Shown piece after piece: positions 47,538-58,831 of a stretch of 64,000 bases of DNA (its first letter is position 1; each line of letters starts with the position of its first letter). A program made the position numbers and the translations under genes. This DNA comes from Streptomyces fuscichromogenes. Lineage in GTDB: Bacteria > Actinomycetota > Actinomycetes > Streptomycetales > Streptomycetaceae. The stretch spans positions 1 to 64,000 of the forward strand of contig NZ_BMML01000035.1 of NCBI RefSeq assembly GCF_014645815.1, given 5' to 3'. The notes beneath the pieces were generated by a model. The model searched no databases and had not been told where the DNA came from. It saw only the letters and a program-made list of their open reading frames with translations.

Positions 47538-48008
47538 ATGCCTCGTAAGGGCCCCGCCCCGAAGCGCCCGGTCATCATCGACCCGGTCTACGGTTCCCCT
47601 CTGGTGACCTCCCTGATCAACAAGGTGCTGCTGAACGGCAAGCGCTCCACCGCCGAGCGCATCGTGTACGGCGCCATGGAGGGCCTGCGCGAGAAGACCA
47701 GCAACGACCCGGTCATCACGCTGAAGCGCGCGCTGGAGAACATCAAGCCGACCCTTGAGGTCAAGTCCCGCCGTGTCGGTGGTGCGACGTACCAGGTTCC
47801 GATCGAGGTCAAGCCCGGTCGTGCCAACACGCTCGCGCTGCGCTGGCTGGTCGGTTACTCCCGCGCCCGTCGCGAGAAGACCATGACCGAGCGTCTGCTC
47901 AACGAGCTTCTCGACGCTTCGAACGGCCTCGGTGCGGCCGTCAAGAAGCGCGAGGACACGCACAAGATGGCCGAGTCCAACAAGGCCTTCGCGCACTACC
48001 GCTGGTAG
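47538..48008 (+). CDS. rpsG: 30S ribosomal protein S7
   Basis: The 156-residue protein starts 2 bp after the rpsL stop. MPRKGPAPKRPVIIDPVYGS and KPTLEVKSRRVGGATYQVP are S7 signatures. It binds the 16S 3' major domain and likely autoregulates the operon. Confidence 0.98.
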   Translation: MPRKGPAPKRPVIIDPVYGSPLVTSLINKVLLNGKRSTAERIVYGAMEGLREKTSNDPVITLKRALENIKPTLEVKSRRVGGATYQVPIEVKPGRANTLALRWLVGYSRARREKTMTERLLNELLDASNGLGAAVKKREDTHKMAESNKAFAHYRW

Positions 48009-48047
48009 TCGCAGTCCACATCGAGACCGAGAGAAGACTGAAGCCTT

Positions 48048-50174
48048 ATGGCTACCACTTCGCTTGACCTGGCCAAGGTCCGCAACATCGGGATCATGGC
48101 CCACATCGACGCGGGCAAGACGACCACCACTGAGCGGATCCTGTTCTACACCGGTGTGTCGTACAAGATCGGTGAGGTCCACGACGGTGCTGCCACCATG
48201 GACTGGATGGAGCAGGAGCAGGAGCGTGGCATCACGATCACCTCTGCTGCCACCACTTGTCACTGGCCGCTCGAAGACGTCGATCACACCATCAACATCA
48301 TCGACACCCCGGGTCACGTCGACTTCACCGTCGAGGTGGAGCGTTCGCTCCGCGTCCTCGACGGTGCCGTGACGGTGTTCGACGGCGTTGCCGGTGTCGA
48401 GCCCCAGTCCGAGACGGTTTGGCGTCAGGCGGACCGCTACGGCGTGCCGCGTATCTGTTTCGTCAACAAGCTCGACCGGACCGGCGCCGAGTTCCACCGC
48501 TGTGTCGACATGATCAGCGACCGCCTGGGCGCGACGCCGATCGTCATGCAGCTGCCGATCGGCGCCGAGGCCGACTTCAAGGGTGTCGTCGACCTGGTCA
48601 CGATGAAGGCCCTGGTGTGGTCCGCCGAGGCGGAGAAGGGCGAGATGTACGACGTCGTCGACATCCCGGCCACCCACACCGAGGCTGCCGAGGAGTACCG
48701 CGGCAAGCTCGTCGAGACCGTCGCCGAGAACGACGACGAGATCATGGAGCTGTACCTGGAGGGCCAGGAGCCTTCCGTGGAGCAGCTGTACGCCGCGATC
48801 CGTCGGATCACCATCGCGTCCGGCAAGTCCAAGGACGTCACGGTCACCCCGGTGTTCTGTGGCACCGCGTTCAAGAACAAGGGCGTCCAGCCCCTGCTCG
48901 ACGCGGTCGTGCGCTACCTGCCCTCCCCCCTGGACGTCGAGGCCATCGAGGGCCACGACGTCAAGGACCCGGAGGTCGTGGTCAAGCGCAAGCCGTCCGA
49001 CGACGAGCCGCTGTCCGCCCTCGCGTTCAAGATCATGAGCGACCCGCACCTCGGCAAGCTCACCTTCGTCCGGGTGTACTCGGGCCGCCTGGAGTCCGGC
49101 ACGGCCGTGCTGAACTCCGTCAAGGGCCGCAAGGAGCGCATCGGCAAGATCTACCGCATGCACGCGAACAAGCGTGAGGAGATCGAGTCGGTGGGCGCCG
49201 GCGACATCATCGCCGTCATGGGTCTCAAGCAGACCACGACCGGTGAGACGCTGTGCGACGACAAGGCCCCGGTGATCCTGGAGTCCATGGACTTCCCGGC
49301 GCCGGTCATCCAGGTCGCCATCGAGCCCAAGTCGAAGGGCGACCAGGAGAAGCTGGGCATCGCGATCCAGCGCCTGGCCGAGGAGGACCCGTCCTTCCAG
49401 GTCCACTCGGACGAGGAGACCGGCCAGACCATCATCGGTGGTATGGGCGAGCTGCACCTCGAGGTGCTGGTCGACCGTATGCGCCGTGAGTTCAAGGTCG
49501 AGGCCAACGTCGGCAAGCCGCAGGTCGCGTACCGCGAGACGATCCGCAAGGCCGTCGAGCGCGTCGACTACACCCACAAGAAGCAGACCGGTGGTACCGG
49601 TCAGTTCGCCAAGGTGCAGATCGCGATCGAGCCCCTTGAGGGCGGCGACACGTCGTACGAGTTCGTGAACAAGGTGACCGGTGGCCGTATCCCGAAGGAG
49701 TACATCCCTTCGGTGGACGCCGGTGCGCAGGAGGCCATGCAGTTCGGCATCCTCGCCGGTTACGAGATGACCGGTGTCCGCGTGATCCTGCTCGACGGTG
49801 CCTACCACGAGGTCGACTCCTCCGAGCTCGCCTTCAAGATCGCCGGTTCGCAGGCCTTCAAGGAGGCCGCGCGCAAGGCGTCCCCCGTGCTCCTTGAGCC
49901 GATGATGGCCGTCGAGGTCACCACGCCCGAGGACTACATGGGTGAGGTCATCGGCGACATCAACTCCCGCCGTGGCCAGATCCAGGCCATGGAGGAGCGG
50001 GCGGGTGCCCGCGTCGTGAAGGGCCTCGTGCCCCTCTCGGAGATGTTCGGTTACGTCGGCGACCTGCGCAGCAAGACGTCCGGCCGGGCCAGCTACTCCA
50101 TGCAGTTCGACTCCTACGCCGAGGTTCCGCGGAACGTCGCCGAGGAGATCATCGCGAAGGCCAAGGGCGAGTAG
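48048..50174 (+). CDS. fusA: elongation factor G
   Basis: The 708-residue GTPase has G1 AHIDAGKTTTTER, G2 RGITITSAATTC, G3 DTPGHVDF, G4 NKLDRTGA, and domain IV with the GQFAKVQIAIEP and GGRIPKEYIPSVDAG motifs. It drives ribosome translocation. Start ATG 48048 behind GAGAGAAGAC. Confidence 0.98.
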   Translation: MATTSLDLAKVRNIGIMAHIDAGKTTTTERILFYTGVSYKIGEVHDGAATMDWMEQEQERGITITSAATTCHWPLEDVDHTINIIDTPGHVDFTVEVERSLRVLDGAVTVFDGVAGVEPQSETVWRQADRYGVPRICFVNKLDRTGAEFHRCVDMISDRLGATPIVMQLPIGAEADFKGVVDLVTMKALVWSAEAEKGEMYDVVDIPATHTEAAEEYRGKLVETVAENDDEIMELYLEGQEPSVEQLYAAIRRITIASGKSKDVTVTPVFCGTAFKNKGVQPLLDAVVRYLPSPLDVEAIEGHDVKDPEVVVKRKPSDDEPLSALAFKIMSDPHLGKLTFVRVYSGRLESGTAVLNSVKGRKERIGKIYRMHANKREEIESVGAGDIIAVMGLKQTTTGETLCDDKAPVILESMDFPAPVIQVAIEPKSKGDQEKLGIAIQRLAEEDPSFQVHSDEETGQTIIGGMGELHLEVLVDRMRREFKVEANVGKPQVAYRETIRKAVERVDYTHKKQTGGTGQFAKVQIAIEPLEGGDTSYEFVNKVTGGRIPKEYIPSVDAGAQEAMQFGILAGYEMTGVRVILLDGAYHEVDSSELAFKIAGSQAFKEAARKASPVLLEPMMAVEVTTPEDYMGEVIGDINSRRGQIQAMEERAGARVVKGLVPLSEMFGYVGDLRSKTSGRASYSMQFDSYAEVPRNVAEEIIAKAKGE

Positions 50175-50344
50175 CGCACCGCGTTCCACGCACCGCGCGC
50201 ACACGCTTTAGGCTTGACCCCGGAGCCTCACGGGCCGTTCCTCCGCATTCGTGGCGGAATGGCCCGGGGCCCGGGAACCAACAGCAAAGATCACCTGGCG
50301 CCGATCGAATCAAGGCGTACAGAACCACTCCCAGGAGGACCCCA

Positions 50345-51538
<1,194 letters not shown>

Positions 51539-51572
51539 TCTGGGCCCGCAAGGGCTGACCAGGCAGGACTCT

Positions 51573-51609
51573 GAAGGGGCCCGTACGACTCCGGTCGCAC
51601 GGGCCCTTT
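51573..51609 (+). terminator. terminator after tuf
   Basis: GAAGGGGCCCGTACGA (51573-51588) pairs with TCGCACGGGCCCTTT (51595-51609) with two irregular pairs. It ends the str operon. Confidence 0.85.
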
Positions 51610-51790
51610 CGGCGTCCCCCGTTCCTTTTCGGTGTGCCGGCCCCTTCCGGCGACAAGGTGCTTCGCGGGAGCGGGAGCGGGAGTTCGAAACTATTCGACG
51701 GGTTCGACCCCTGGTTCCCCCGGAGCCGCTCGCCCACCATTTGTCATGGCGCTGACCAAATTCGGGTGGAGTCGGGTGGAGGGGTGAGCC

Positions 51791-54778
51791 ATGTCTGTCA
51801 GCCGTAGGGCTGTGCTGGGCGCAGGTGCCGCCGCGGTGCCGGTGCTGTCGGCGGGGACCGCGTGGGGTGCCCCGGACGCCGGGCTCCGGGCGACGGACCC
51901 CGGTGCGTACATCTCCTTCACCTCGGGGGCGTTCTCCCTGGTCGGTGCCCCCGTCGTGGTGAGCGCCGACGACCACCCCGGCGTCGTACGGGTGGCCGGC
52001 GACCTCCGCGACGACATCGCGCGGGTGACGGGGGTGCGGCCGGCCGCGACGATCGCCCGCCGTGCGGTGCTGGTCGGCACGATCGGCCGCAGCCCGCTGA
52101 TCGACGGCCTGGTGGCCTCCGGCAAGCTGGACGTGACGGGGATCAGGGGCCGCTGGGAGACCTCGCTGCAGACGGTGGTCGACCACCCCGTGCCCGGCGT
52201 CGACCAGGCGTTCGTCATCGCGGGCAGCGACCCGCGCGGCACGATCTTCGGGGTGTACGACGTCTCGTACGGCATCGGCGTCTCGCCCTGGTACTGGTGG
52301 GACGACGTGCCCCCGGTCCATCGCGACCAGGTCTGGGTACGGCCGGGCCGCCACACCCAGGGCACCCCGGCGGTGCGGTACCGCGGCTTCTTCCTCAACG
52401 ACGAGAACCCGGCGCTCGGCACCTGGGCGCCGTCGTACTTCGGCCCGGGGAAGGCGCCCGGCTATCCCGGCGGCTTCAACGCGGACTTCTACGCGAAGGT
52501 CTTCGAGGTCCTGCTGCGACTGAAGGGCAACTACCTCTGGCCCGCCGTCTGGGGGCGGGCGTTCGCGGAGGACGACCCGGAGAACCACCGGCGGGCCGCA
52601 CAGTACGGCGTTGTCATGGGCACGTCTCACGAAGCGCCCATGATGCGGGGCATCGAGGAGTGGAACCGCCACGCGTCCGGCGGCACCGACCCCCACGGAG
52701 GCACCGGCGAGTGGTCGTACCTCCGCAATGCCGAGGCGATCCGGGCCTACTGGCGGGCCGGCATCCAGCGCATGGTGGACCAGGGCTTCGAGGGCGTGGT
52801 CACCCTCGGCATGCGCGGCAACGGCGACACCGGGCTTCCCGACGGCGACGGCATCGAGCTGATGCGGGAGATCATCGCGGCCCAGCGGCAGATCATCGAG
52901 GAGGTGACGGGGAGGCCGGCCGCCGAGACCCCCCAGGTGTGGACCCTGTACAAGGAGGTCCAGCGCTACTGGGACCGCGGCCTGCGCGCACCGGACGACG
53001 TGACCGTGGTCCTGACGGACGACAACTGGGGCAACATCCGCAAGCACCCTTCACCGCAGGAGCCGCGCGCCGGCGGCCACGGCCTCTACTACCACTTCGA
53101 CTACGTGGGCGCCGGCCGCAACTACAAGTGGGTCGACACCGCGAACCTCCGCAACGTCTGGGACCAGCTCCACCAGGCGCACGCCTACGGCAACCACGGC
53201 CTGTGGGTGGCCAACGTGGGGGACCTGAAGGGGAACGAGCTCCCCACGGAGTTCTTCCTCGACTACGCCTGGAATCCCGACCGCCTGCCCTTTGACCGGC
53301 TGGGGGAGTGGGAACGGGGGTACGCCCGCCAGAACTTCGGCGCGGCGGTGGCCGACGGGACCGCCGAACTGCTCGCCCGCTACGGCCAGTTGCAGGCACG
53401 CCGCAAACCGGAGCTGCTCAACCGCCGCATCACCCTCTCCGACACCGGCCAGGTGGTCTACGACGACCTGCAGACCCCCTTCTTCTTCGGCCACCGTGAA
53501 CTGGAGCGGGTCACGGAGGAGTGGCAGGAGCTGGCGAGACGGGCGGCACGGATCGCCCGCCGGTTGCCGGCCGCCGTCCAGGACGCATGGTTCGAACTGG
53601 TCGGGTACGAGGTGACGGCGACCGCGAACCTGTACGCGCTGCGGGCGGCCGAGTTCACGAACCTCCTCTACGCGAGGCAGGGCAGGGCCGCGACGAACGC
53701 CCGCGCGGACGCGGCGGAAGCGGGCCTGGCGACGGACCTCGCCCTCGCCGACCGCTTCAACTCCCAAGTGGCGGACGGTAAATGGCGAGGCTTCCAGACC
53801 CAGCCGCACATCGACTACGGGGACGTGGACCGGTACGGCCCCAACGCGCCCTGGCAGCAGCCGGAGAAGGACAACGTGGCGCTCCCCGACGTGCTCTTCC
53901 CGGCGGTACGGCGGATCGAGGTCCCGGAGGCGGCGGGACTGGGGGTGTCGGTGGACCCCGACGGAGGATCCATGACCCTGCCCCCGTTCAGCCCGTACCA
54001 GACCAGGCCACAGCAGTGTCTGGAGGTGTTCAACCGGGGCCGTACGTCCTTCGACTACCGGGTGGAGGCGTCGGTGCCGTGGCTGGTGGTGGACCGGCCG
54101 CGCGGGCGGGTGGCCGAGCAGGTCAGGGTGGAGGTGCGGGTGGACTGGTCACGGGCTCCGGCCGGCCGCGGGGAGGGGACGCTGACGGTGCGCGGAGCGG
54201 GGGAGTCGGTGACGGTGGAATGCGTGGCGGAGCAGCCTCCGGCTCGCGGGCTGCGGGGCTTCGTCGAGGCGGGCGGCTACGTGGCGATCGACGCGGAGCA
54301 CTACGACCGTGCGGTCGGAGGGTGGCGCAGGCTGGACGGGATCGGCCGCACCGGAGCCGGGATGACGGCGTGGCCGGTGACGGGCGGCCGGGGCGACTCC
54401 CCGGACTCCTGGCCCCGGCTGGAGTACGAGGTGAGCCTGCTGTCGGCGGGCGAGGTGACGGCGTGGGCGTACCTGTCCCCCCGCAACCCGGCACTGCCGA
54501 CGGGCGCCGGTCTGCACTACGCCCTGTCCTTCGACGACGAGGAGCCCCAGCGGGTCGACATCACCGCGGGTGCGGACGACGGCCTGCTCAACGCGGTCTG
54601 GGCACGCAACACCTCCGACAACGTCAACCGGACGGCGACCCGCCACACACTCGCACCGGGGGTCCACCGCCTCACCTTCTGGTCGGTGGACCCCACGGTG
54701 GTGCTACAGCGCCTGATCCTCGACACGGGCGGCCTGACACCGACGTATCTGGGACCGCTGGAGAGCCGGCGGCTGTAG
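51791..54778 (+). CDS. GH115-family glycosidase, Tat-exported
   Basis: The 995-residue protein begins MSVSRRAVLGAGAAAVPVLS, a twin-arginine signal. The body has the GH115 signatures RYRGFFLNDENPALGTW, LRLKGNYLWPAVWGRAF, AAQYGVVMGTSHEAPMMR and DVTVVLTDDNWGNIRKHPSP. The C-terminal 250 residues are beta-rich (VEVRVDWSRAPAGRGEGTLT). GH115 enzymes remove glucuronic or 4-O-methylglucuronic acid from xylan side chains, so it likely acts outside the cell on plant biomass. It is a single-gene unit. Confidence 0.88.
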   Translation: MSVSRRAVLGAGAAAVPVLSAGTAWGAPDAGLRATDPGAYISFTSGAFSLVGAPVVVSADDHPGVVRVAGDLRDDIARVTGVRPAATIARRAVLVGTIGRSPLIDGLVASGKLDVTGIRGRWETSLQTVVDHPVPGVDQAFVIAGSDPRGTIFGVYDVSYGIGVSPWYWWDDVPPVHRDQVWVRPGRHTQGTPAVRYRGFFLNDENPALGTWAPSYFGPGKAPGYPGGFNADFYAKVFEVLLRLKGNYLWPAVWGRAFAEDDPENHRRAAQYGVVMGTSHEAPMMRGIEEWNRHASGGTDPHGGTGEWSYLRNAEAIRAYWRAGIQRMVDQGFEGVVTLGMRGNGDTGLPDGDGIELMREIIAAQRQIIEEVTGRPAAETPQVWTLYKEVQRYWDRGLRAPDDVTVVLTDDNWGNIRKHPSPQEPRAGGHGLYYHFDYVGAGRNYKWVDTANLRNVWDQLHQAHAYGNHGLWVANVGDLKGNELPTEFFLDYAWNPDRLPFDRLGEWERGYARQNFGAAVADGTAELLARYGQLQARRKPELLNRRITLSDTGQVVYDDLQTPFFFGHRELERVTEEWQELARRAARIARRLPAAVQDAWFELVGYEVTATANLYALRAAEFTNLLYARQGRAATNARADAAEAGLATDLALADRFNSQVADGKWRGFQTQPHIDYGDVDRYGPNAPWQQPEKDNVALPDVLFPAVRRIEVPEAAGLGVSVDPDGGSMTLPPFSPYQTRPQQCLEVFNRGRTSFDYRVEASVPWLVVDRPRGRVAEQVRVEVRVDWSRAPAGRGEGTLTVRGAGESVTVECVAEQPPARGLRGFVEAGGYVAIDAEHYDRAVGGWRRLDGIGRTGAGMTAWPVTGGRGDSPDSWPRLEYEVSLLSAGEVTAWAYLSPRNPALPTGAGLHYALSFDDEEPQRVDITAGADDGLLNAVWARNTSDNVNRTATRHTLAPGVHRLTFWSVDPTVVLQRLILDTGGLTPTYLGPLESRRL

Positions 54779-54796
54779 CCACCGGCTCCACCGGGC

Positions 54797-54935
54797 TCAG
54801 CCGAAGGCGAGCTTCCCCGTCCAGCTGCTGATCACCGTGTTGTAGCTGCCGATCGCCGTCCTGCCGCCGAAGCAGAGGCGCACGCTGCCGCTGCTCATGT
54901 GGGCGTACAGGTCGGGGATGCCGTCGGCGTCGTCA
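54797..54935 (-). pseudogene. C-terminal relic of an FG-GAP/VCBS-type protein
   Basis: Read on the minus strand, this encodes DADGIPDLYAHMSSGSVRL followed by CFGGRTAIGSYNTVISSWTG and a stop, the final repeat of an FG-GAP-type exported protein (DxDGxxDL calcium-type loop). Upstream coding is lost; at about 54930-54938 the sequence changes into a plus-strand YD-repeat gene. The rest of the gene appears deleted. Confidence 0.6.
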
Positions 54936-55468
54936 CCCGCTACGGCTACGACGAGTTCGGCCGTCCGACCACGGGCTGGCTCCCCGGCGGCGACGACGCC
55001 CTGCCGTCGACGAGGATCAGCTACGCCCTCGGCGCCAAGACCCCCACCCGGGTCACCACCAGCACCCTGCGCGACAACGGCAACGCGGCCCGCACGGACA
55101 ACGGCTACTACGTCCTGGGCCTGCCGGCGAAGTCCTGGTGCCTGCCGACCAGCCAGCAGCCCATCCCGAACTCGACGAAGGCGACCTACGACGCCCTCGG
55201 CCGCGCGGTCAAGCAGATCACGTACACCAACGCCGACCGCTCGGCGAGCACGTACACCGAGACGACGTACGACCCGCTGGGCAACCGCACGCAGATCAAG
55301 GACAAGTCCGGCCGCGTCTGGTCCTGGACCTACGGCTCCCGCCACCGCGTCCTGACCAGCACCGATCCCGACTCCGGCACCAGCCGCACCTGGTACGACG
55401 ACCAGGACCACGTCACCCAGACCAAGGACGCCAAGAACCAGGACGGGGGCGCGGCTGGCCGTTTTTGA
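54936..55468 (+). pseudogene. internal fragment of a YD-repeat (Rhs) gene
   Basis: The plus frame reads VVTRYGYDEFGRPTTG, then LPNSTKATYDALGRAVKQIT-type text and TYTETTYDPLGNRTQI, SGRVWSWTYGSRHRVLTSTD, all YD repeats of an Rhs/YD protein. It has no N-terminal domain and no C-terminal toxin. It ends in KNQDGGAAGRF at 55468, where the expected continuation is lost. Start and stop are both junction artefacts, so it is a relic. Confidence 0.75.
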
Positions 55469-55676
55469 AGATCAGGATCGCAAGGTCTCACGTGTGGACC
55501 TGATTGTCGCCTTGGGGTGCGATTGGCCATCCGCCGCGCTCGTCGAGCGTCATTGTCGACTTCCGCAAGACGACTACGACTGCGGTGGCGTACGGCCGGC
55601 AGGGTGTCGCGACGACCGGGAGTTGCGAATTGTCCGAACGGGCCGACTTTTCGCGGTGACGGGGGCGAACAGAGTG

Positions 55677-57059
55677 TCATGACCTCTGACGGCGCAGCAG
55701 TGCCACCGCCCGGTCGAACGCCGAGTCGCGGTTCTTCGTGAACTCCTTGTCCGTGAAGACCGGTTCGGTGATCTGCGGCGGGATCCCGGTGCCGTCGAAG
55801 GTGCGGTCGTCCCGCGTCAGGTACTCCTCGTTCGGGAGCCAGACGGCCATGCCGTTGGGGAGGTCGCGGGTCATGACGTCCGAGAAGACGCCCTGGGTGG
55901 GCTGGCCGATGCGGACCGTACGCCCCGGGCGGTCGATCAGGGCCTGGGTGAAGGTCTCGCCGGCGCTGACGGTGGAGCCGCCGGTGAGGAGGGCGATCGG
56001 GCCGGTGTAGCGGGGTTTGGGGGAGGGGGTCACGGGGATCGGCTCGGGGTGGGTGTGCTTGGCCGCGTCGGTCGGGTCGTTGCGGGCGCGCTTGGAGTAG
56101 GCGGTGTACGGAGTGTCCGTGAGGCGTTCGGCGATGCGGATGCCGAGGGCGTCCGAGCCGCCGCCGTTGATACGGAGGTCGATGACCAGGCCGTGGAGGG
56201 CGCGGGTGCGGGCCGGGGTGAGGACGGTGTCGAGGGCCCGGTCGAGCTCGGCGAGCTGGGCGGTGTACGACGCGTCGTCCTGGTCGTATCCGTCGAAGCT
56301 CGCGATCCGGAGGTAGCCGAGGCCCTGCTGCTTCAGGTCGGCGTACGTGATGAGGCCGCCGGCGAAGTCCTGGCGGTCGGCCGCTGTCCGGAGGTCGCGG
56401 TCGACGATGAACCTCTTGACCCTGTCGTTGAGTTCTCCGGTCGGGATGACCGTGCCCGGCCGGGGCACGCCGTAGTGGCGGTCGCCGTCCAGGACTGCGA
56501 CGTGCGCGTCGTGCAGCGGGGTGATCATGCGGCTGAAGGTGTCGAAGAGCTGGGCCCGGGTGGTGTTCTTGTGGACCAGCGGGCGGTAGTGGTCGCGTAC
56601 GGCGTGCCAGTCGATGCCCTTGACGGCGAAGAAGGGGTAGTTCTCCTCGAACGACTGCCAGAAGACGTCGAAGGAGGTGCGGGGGTCGGTCGCGGCCGGG
56701 CGGGTGCAGGCGGCGGGGAGGGAGCCGATCCGGCGGAGTTGCCGGTGCCCCACCGCGATGTCGGCGCCGAACCGGGCGTGTTCCCTGTCGGGGGCGGGCC
56801 GCACGGTGAGCACGGCGCCGTCGACGTCGTACGTCCCCGGTTTCGGGGCCGCCTTCGCGAAGTACCCCTTCAGGCAGCTGACGGCGGTCGTCTGGTACTC
56901 CTGCGCGCCTCGGCCGTCGATGGCGAGGACGGTCCCGTATCCGTCCATGCGCCACAGACCGGTCGCGGTCGCGGTTGCGGTGCCTGTGTTCGGCGCCGCC
57001 CCCACGGCCGGCACGGCGAGGGCGAGGAGCAGAGCTGCGGTCCCGACGGCGTTGCGCAC
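55677..57059 (-). CDS. exported S41-family peptidase
   Basis: The GTG at 57059 follows GGAAGGACGCC. The 460-residue protein has a Sec signal peptide (MRNAVGTAALLLALAVPAVGAAP). The S41 (tail-specific protease) domain includes VFWQSFEENYPFFAVKGIDW, the PDZ-like segment, ALHGLVIDLRINGGGSDALG and GGSTVSAGETFTQALIDRPG, with the catalytic Ser in TVSAGE and a Lys further on. It cleaves proteins outside the membrane from the C-terminus. The 208-bp region 55469-55676 downstream holds nothing recognised. Confidence 0.88.
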   Translation of the reverse strand: MRNAVGTAALLLALAVPAVGAAPNTGTATATATGLWRMDGYGTVLAIDGRGAQEYQTTAVSCLKGYFAKAAPKPGTYDVDGAVLTVRPAPDREHARFGADIAVGHRQLRRIGSLPAACTRPAATDPRTSFDVFWQSFEENYPFFAVKGIDWHAVRDHYRPLVHKNTTRAQLFDTFSRMITPLHDAHVAVLDGDRHYGVPRPGTVIPTGELNDRVKRFIVDRDLRTAADRQDFAGGLITYADLKQQGLGYLRIASFDGYDQDDASYTAQLAELDRALDTVLTPARTRALHGLVIDLRINGGGSDALGIRIAERLTDTPYTAYSKRARNDPTDAAKHTHPEPIPVTPSPKPRYTGPIALLTGGSTVSAGETFTQALIDRPGRTVRIGQPTQGVFSDVMTRDLPNGMAVWLPNEEYLTRDDRTFDGTGIPPQITEPVFTDKEFTKNRDSAFDRAVALLRRQRS

Positions 57060-57168
57060 GATGGCGTCCTTCCACCCACACGCGAGTGACGCTTCCGCCC
57101 CTCACGGTGCCGGACGCCGAGGTGCCGCGACCATCCGGCAGACGGGTGGGCCGGGGGTGGGGACAGCC

Positions 57169-57941
57169 TCAGGCGTGCGGCGCGAAGAGCTCGGCCGTGG
57201 TGGTGGCCGTGGCGGCGCGGGTCAGCCAGGTGGTGAGGGTGTCGTGGTCCTCACAGGAGGTGATGAGGTCGCGGGCTTCGTCGCTGACGTCGATACCGCG
57301 GCCGCCGAGAACGACGAGGAGGGCTTCGGAGAGCCCTTCGGAATGACCTTCGGAATGACCTTCGGCGCGCAGGGCCTCGGCTGTCTGGGACTGGAAGATG
57401 GAGAGGTCGACGGCCATGAGGTGCCTCCAGAGATCCGCGGCCGGCGTCCTGCCCAGGCCTTGTTCGGTGAGCTCGATGCAGATGCTCGCGGTGTCTTCGT
57501 CGTCAGCCTGACGGGCACGGTGTCCGGGCCCAGGACGAGTGGGCGCAGGGTGAGGGTGGGCCACTGCGGGGGGCCGAGGCTGACCTGTTGTGCCGCCCAG
57601 GCGGCCGTGTGCCTGTCCTGGCAGACGACCAGCAATACTGCAGGCAGCTTGTACTTGGCGTAGAGGTATGCCATGTAGTAGGCCCAGCTGGCGGGTTTGT
57701 CGGCGTCTCGCCCTCCCTGGGCCTCGACGGCGAGCAGGAAGCTGCCGTCTTTTGCCGTGTCGAGGCGGAGGAGGGTGTCCACCCGGCGTTCAAGGGGGCG
57801 GTTCTCCGTCAGGTCCGTGGGAAACGGTGACACCGAGACCGGATCGCTGAAGGAGACACCGAGTGCCCTTACGGCTCGGGGGAAGAGTCCCGGATCCTGC
57901 TGGAAGATCCGGTGCATCGCTTCGTGGGGGGAGCTGACCAT
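57169..57941 (-). pseudogene. broken Rpn/YhgA-like nuclease-family gene
   Basis: The minus strand starts MVSSPHEAMHRIFQQDPGLF in one frame, containing RRVDTLLRLDTAKDGSFLLAVEAQGGRDADKPASWAYYMAYLYAKYKLP, but after GPDTVPVRL reading must switch to a second frame to find the conserved C-terminus ELTEQGLGRTPAADLWRHLM and DLSIFQSQTAEALRAEGHSE. About 60-70 residues between the two parts are missing. So an internal deletion has also shifted the frame. The family is the Streptomyces type of Rpn/YhgA-like putative nucleases; a GHSEGHSEG repeat follows. Confidence 0.75.
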
Positions 57942-57976
57942 GGGGGACAGGGACCTCTCTGTGGGAACAGTGCTGT

Positions 57977-58831
57977 TCAGGAGGCTTTCGGTAGTTGTGG
58001 GCGGGGGCGGCAGTCCCGGCAGCGGCCCGGTTCGGCCGCGCGGAACGGGCGGTCGCAGCCGTCGCAGTCCTGGAAGGGGAGCGGGCGCGGCGGGGCGGGC
58101 GGCAGTGGTGGTGGCAGGTACTCCGTGAGGCGGTGCGCCAGTAGTCCCGCCGGGTGGAGGAGCGGCTCGGTCGGGAGGCAGGACGTCAGGGTGCGTCGTA
58201 CGGCCTCGGGGGAAGCCCCGCGTTCGAGCCAGGCGTCGACGGCCGGGGCGAGCCGCACCACCTCGCGTTCGGCGAGGAGGAGGCGGGGGTCCTCGTGGTG
58301 GAGGCGGGAGAGGAGGGCGGTGGCCGTGCGCCGGGGATCCGGTGCGCTGTGCGTGGGCTCGGGGAGCGGCGGCCTCGGAGGCGCCGGGGGCCGTGTCCGC
58401 TCCGGGCGGGGCGGCGGGGCTGGTGTCGGTGGCGGTGGCGGCGTCACCTCGGGTACGTCCTCCGGCCCCGTCGGCTGGTTGTACGACACCGTCCGTGAGA
58501 CGACCCGGCCGTTCGGCAGCCGCTCGCGCGTCCGGGACAGGTAGCCGTGGGCCTCCAGCTCGCGCAGCGCCGCCGCGACCCGCACCTCCCCCTCCGGGAA
58601 ACGGGCGGTCAGCGTCTTGATGTCCACGCGGGCGCCGGTCGGCAACGACTGGATGTGGCCCGCGAGGCCGATCGCGGTGAGGGAGAGTCCGCGGTGCTGG
58701 AGGAGGCGGTTGTCGACCACCGTGTACCGCGTGGTGAGCCGGACGTTGACGTGCGTCACTCCGTACGAGGGGTTCGCCTCGGGAACGGCTGACCGGGCGC
58801 GCGAGGGCGCGCTAGTGTGCTCTGCATCCAT
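57977..58831 (-). CDS. helix-turn-helix protein with Pro-rich linker
   Basis: The 284-residue protein has an N-terminal winged helix-like domain (LTTRYTVVDNRLLQHRGLSLTAIGLAGHIQSLP, then FPEGEVRVAAALRELEAHGYLSRTRERLPNGRVV), a Pro-rich linker near residues 130-165, and a C-terminal CDGCDRPF...CRDC zinc-ribbon-like pair. It is a common Streptomyces DNA-binding protein of unknown target, resembling the replication-initiation/HTH_36 group. It stands alone. Confidence 0.8.
   Translation of the reverse strand: MDAEHTSAPSRARSAVPEANPSYGVTHVNVRLTTRYTVVDNRLLQHRGLSLTAIGLAGHIQSLPTGARVDIKTLTARFPEGEVRVAAALRELEAHGYLSRTRERLPNGRVVSRTVSYNQPTGPEDVPEVTPPPPPTPAPPPRPERTRPPAPPRPPLPEPTHSAPDPRRTATALLSRLHHEDPRLLLAEREVVRLAPAVDAWLERGASPEAVRRTLTSCLPTEPLLHPAGLLAHRLTEYLPPPLPPAPPRPLPFQDCDGCDRPFRAAEPGRCRDCRPRPQLPKAS

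Noticed and set aside
55494..55682. Small ORF after the YD-repeat relic
   Set aside because: No ribosome site or recognisable features; sits in a degraded region.
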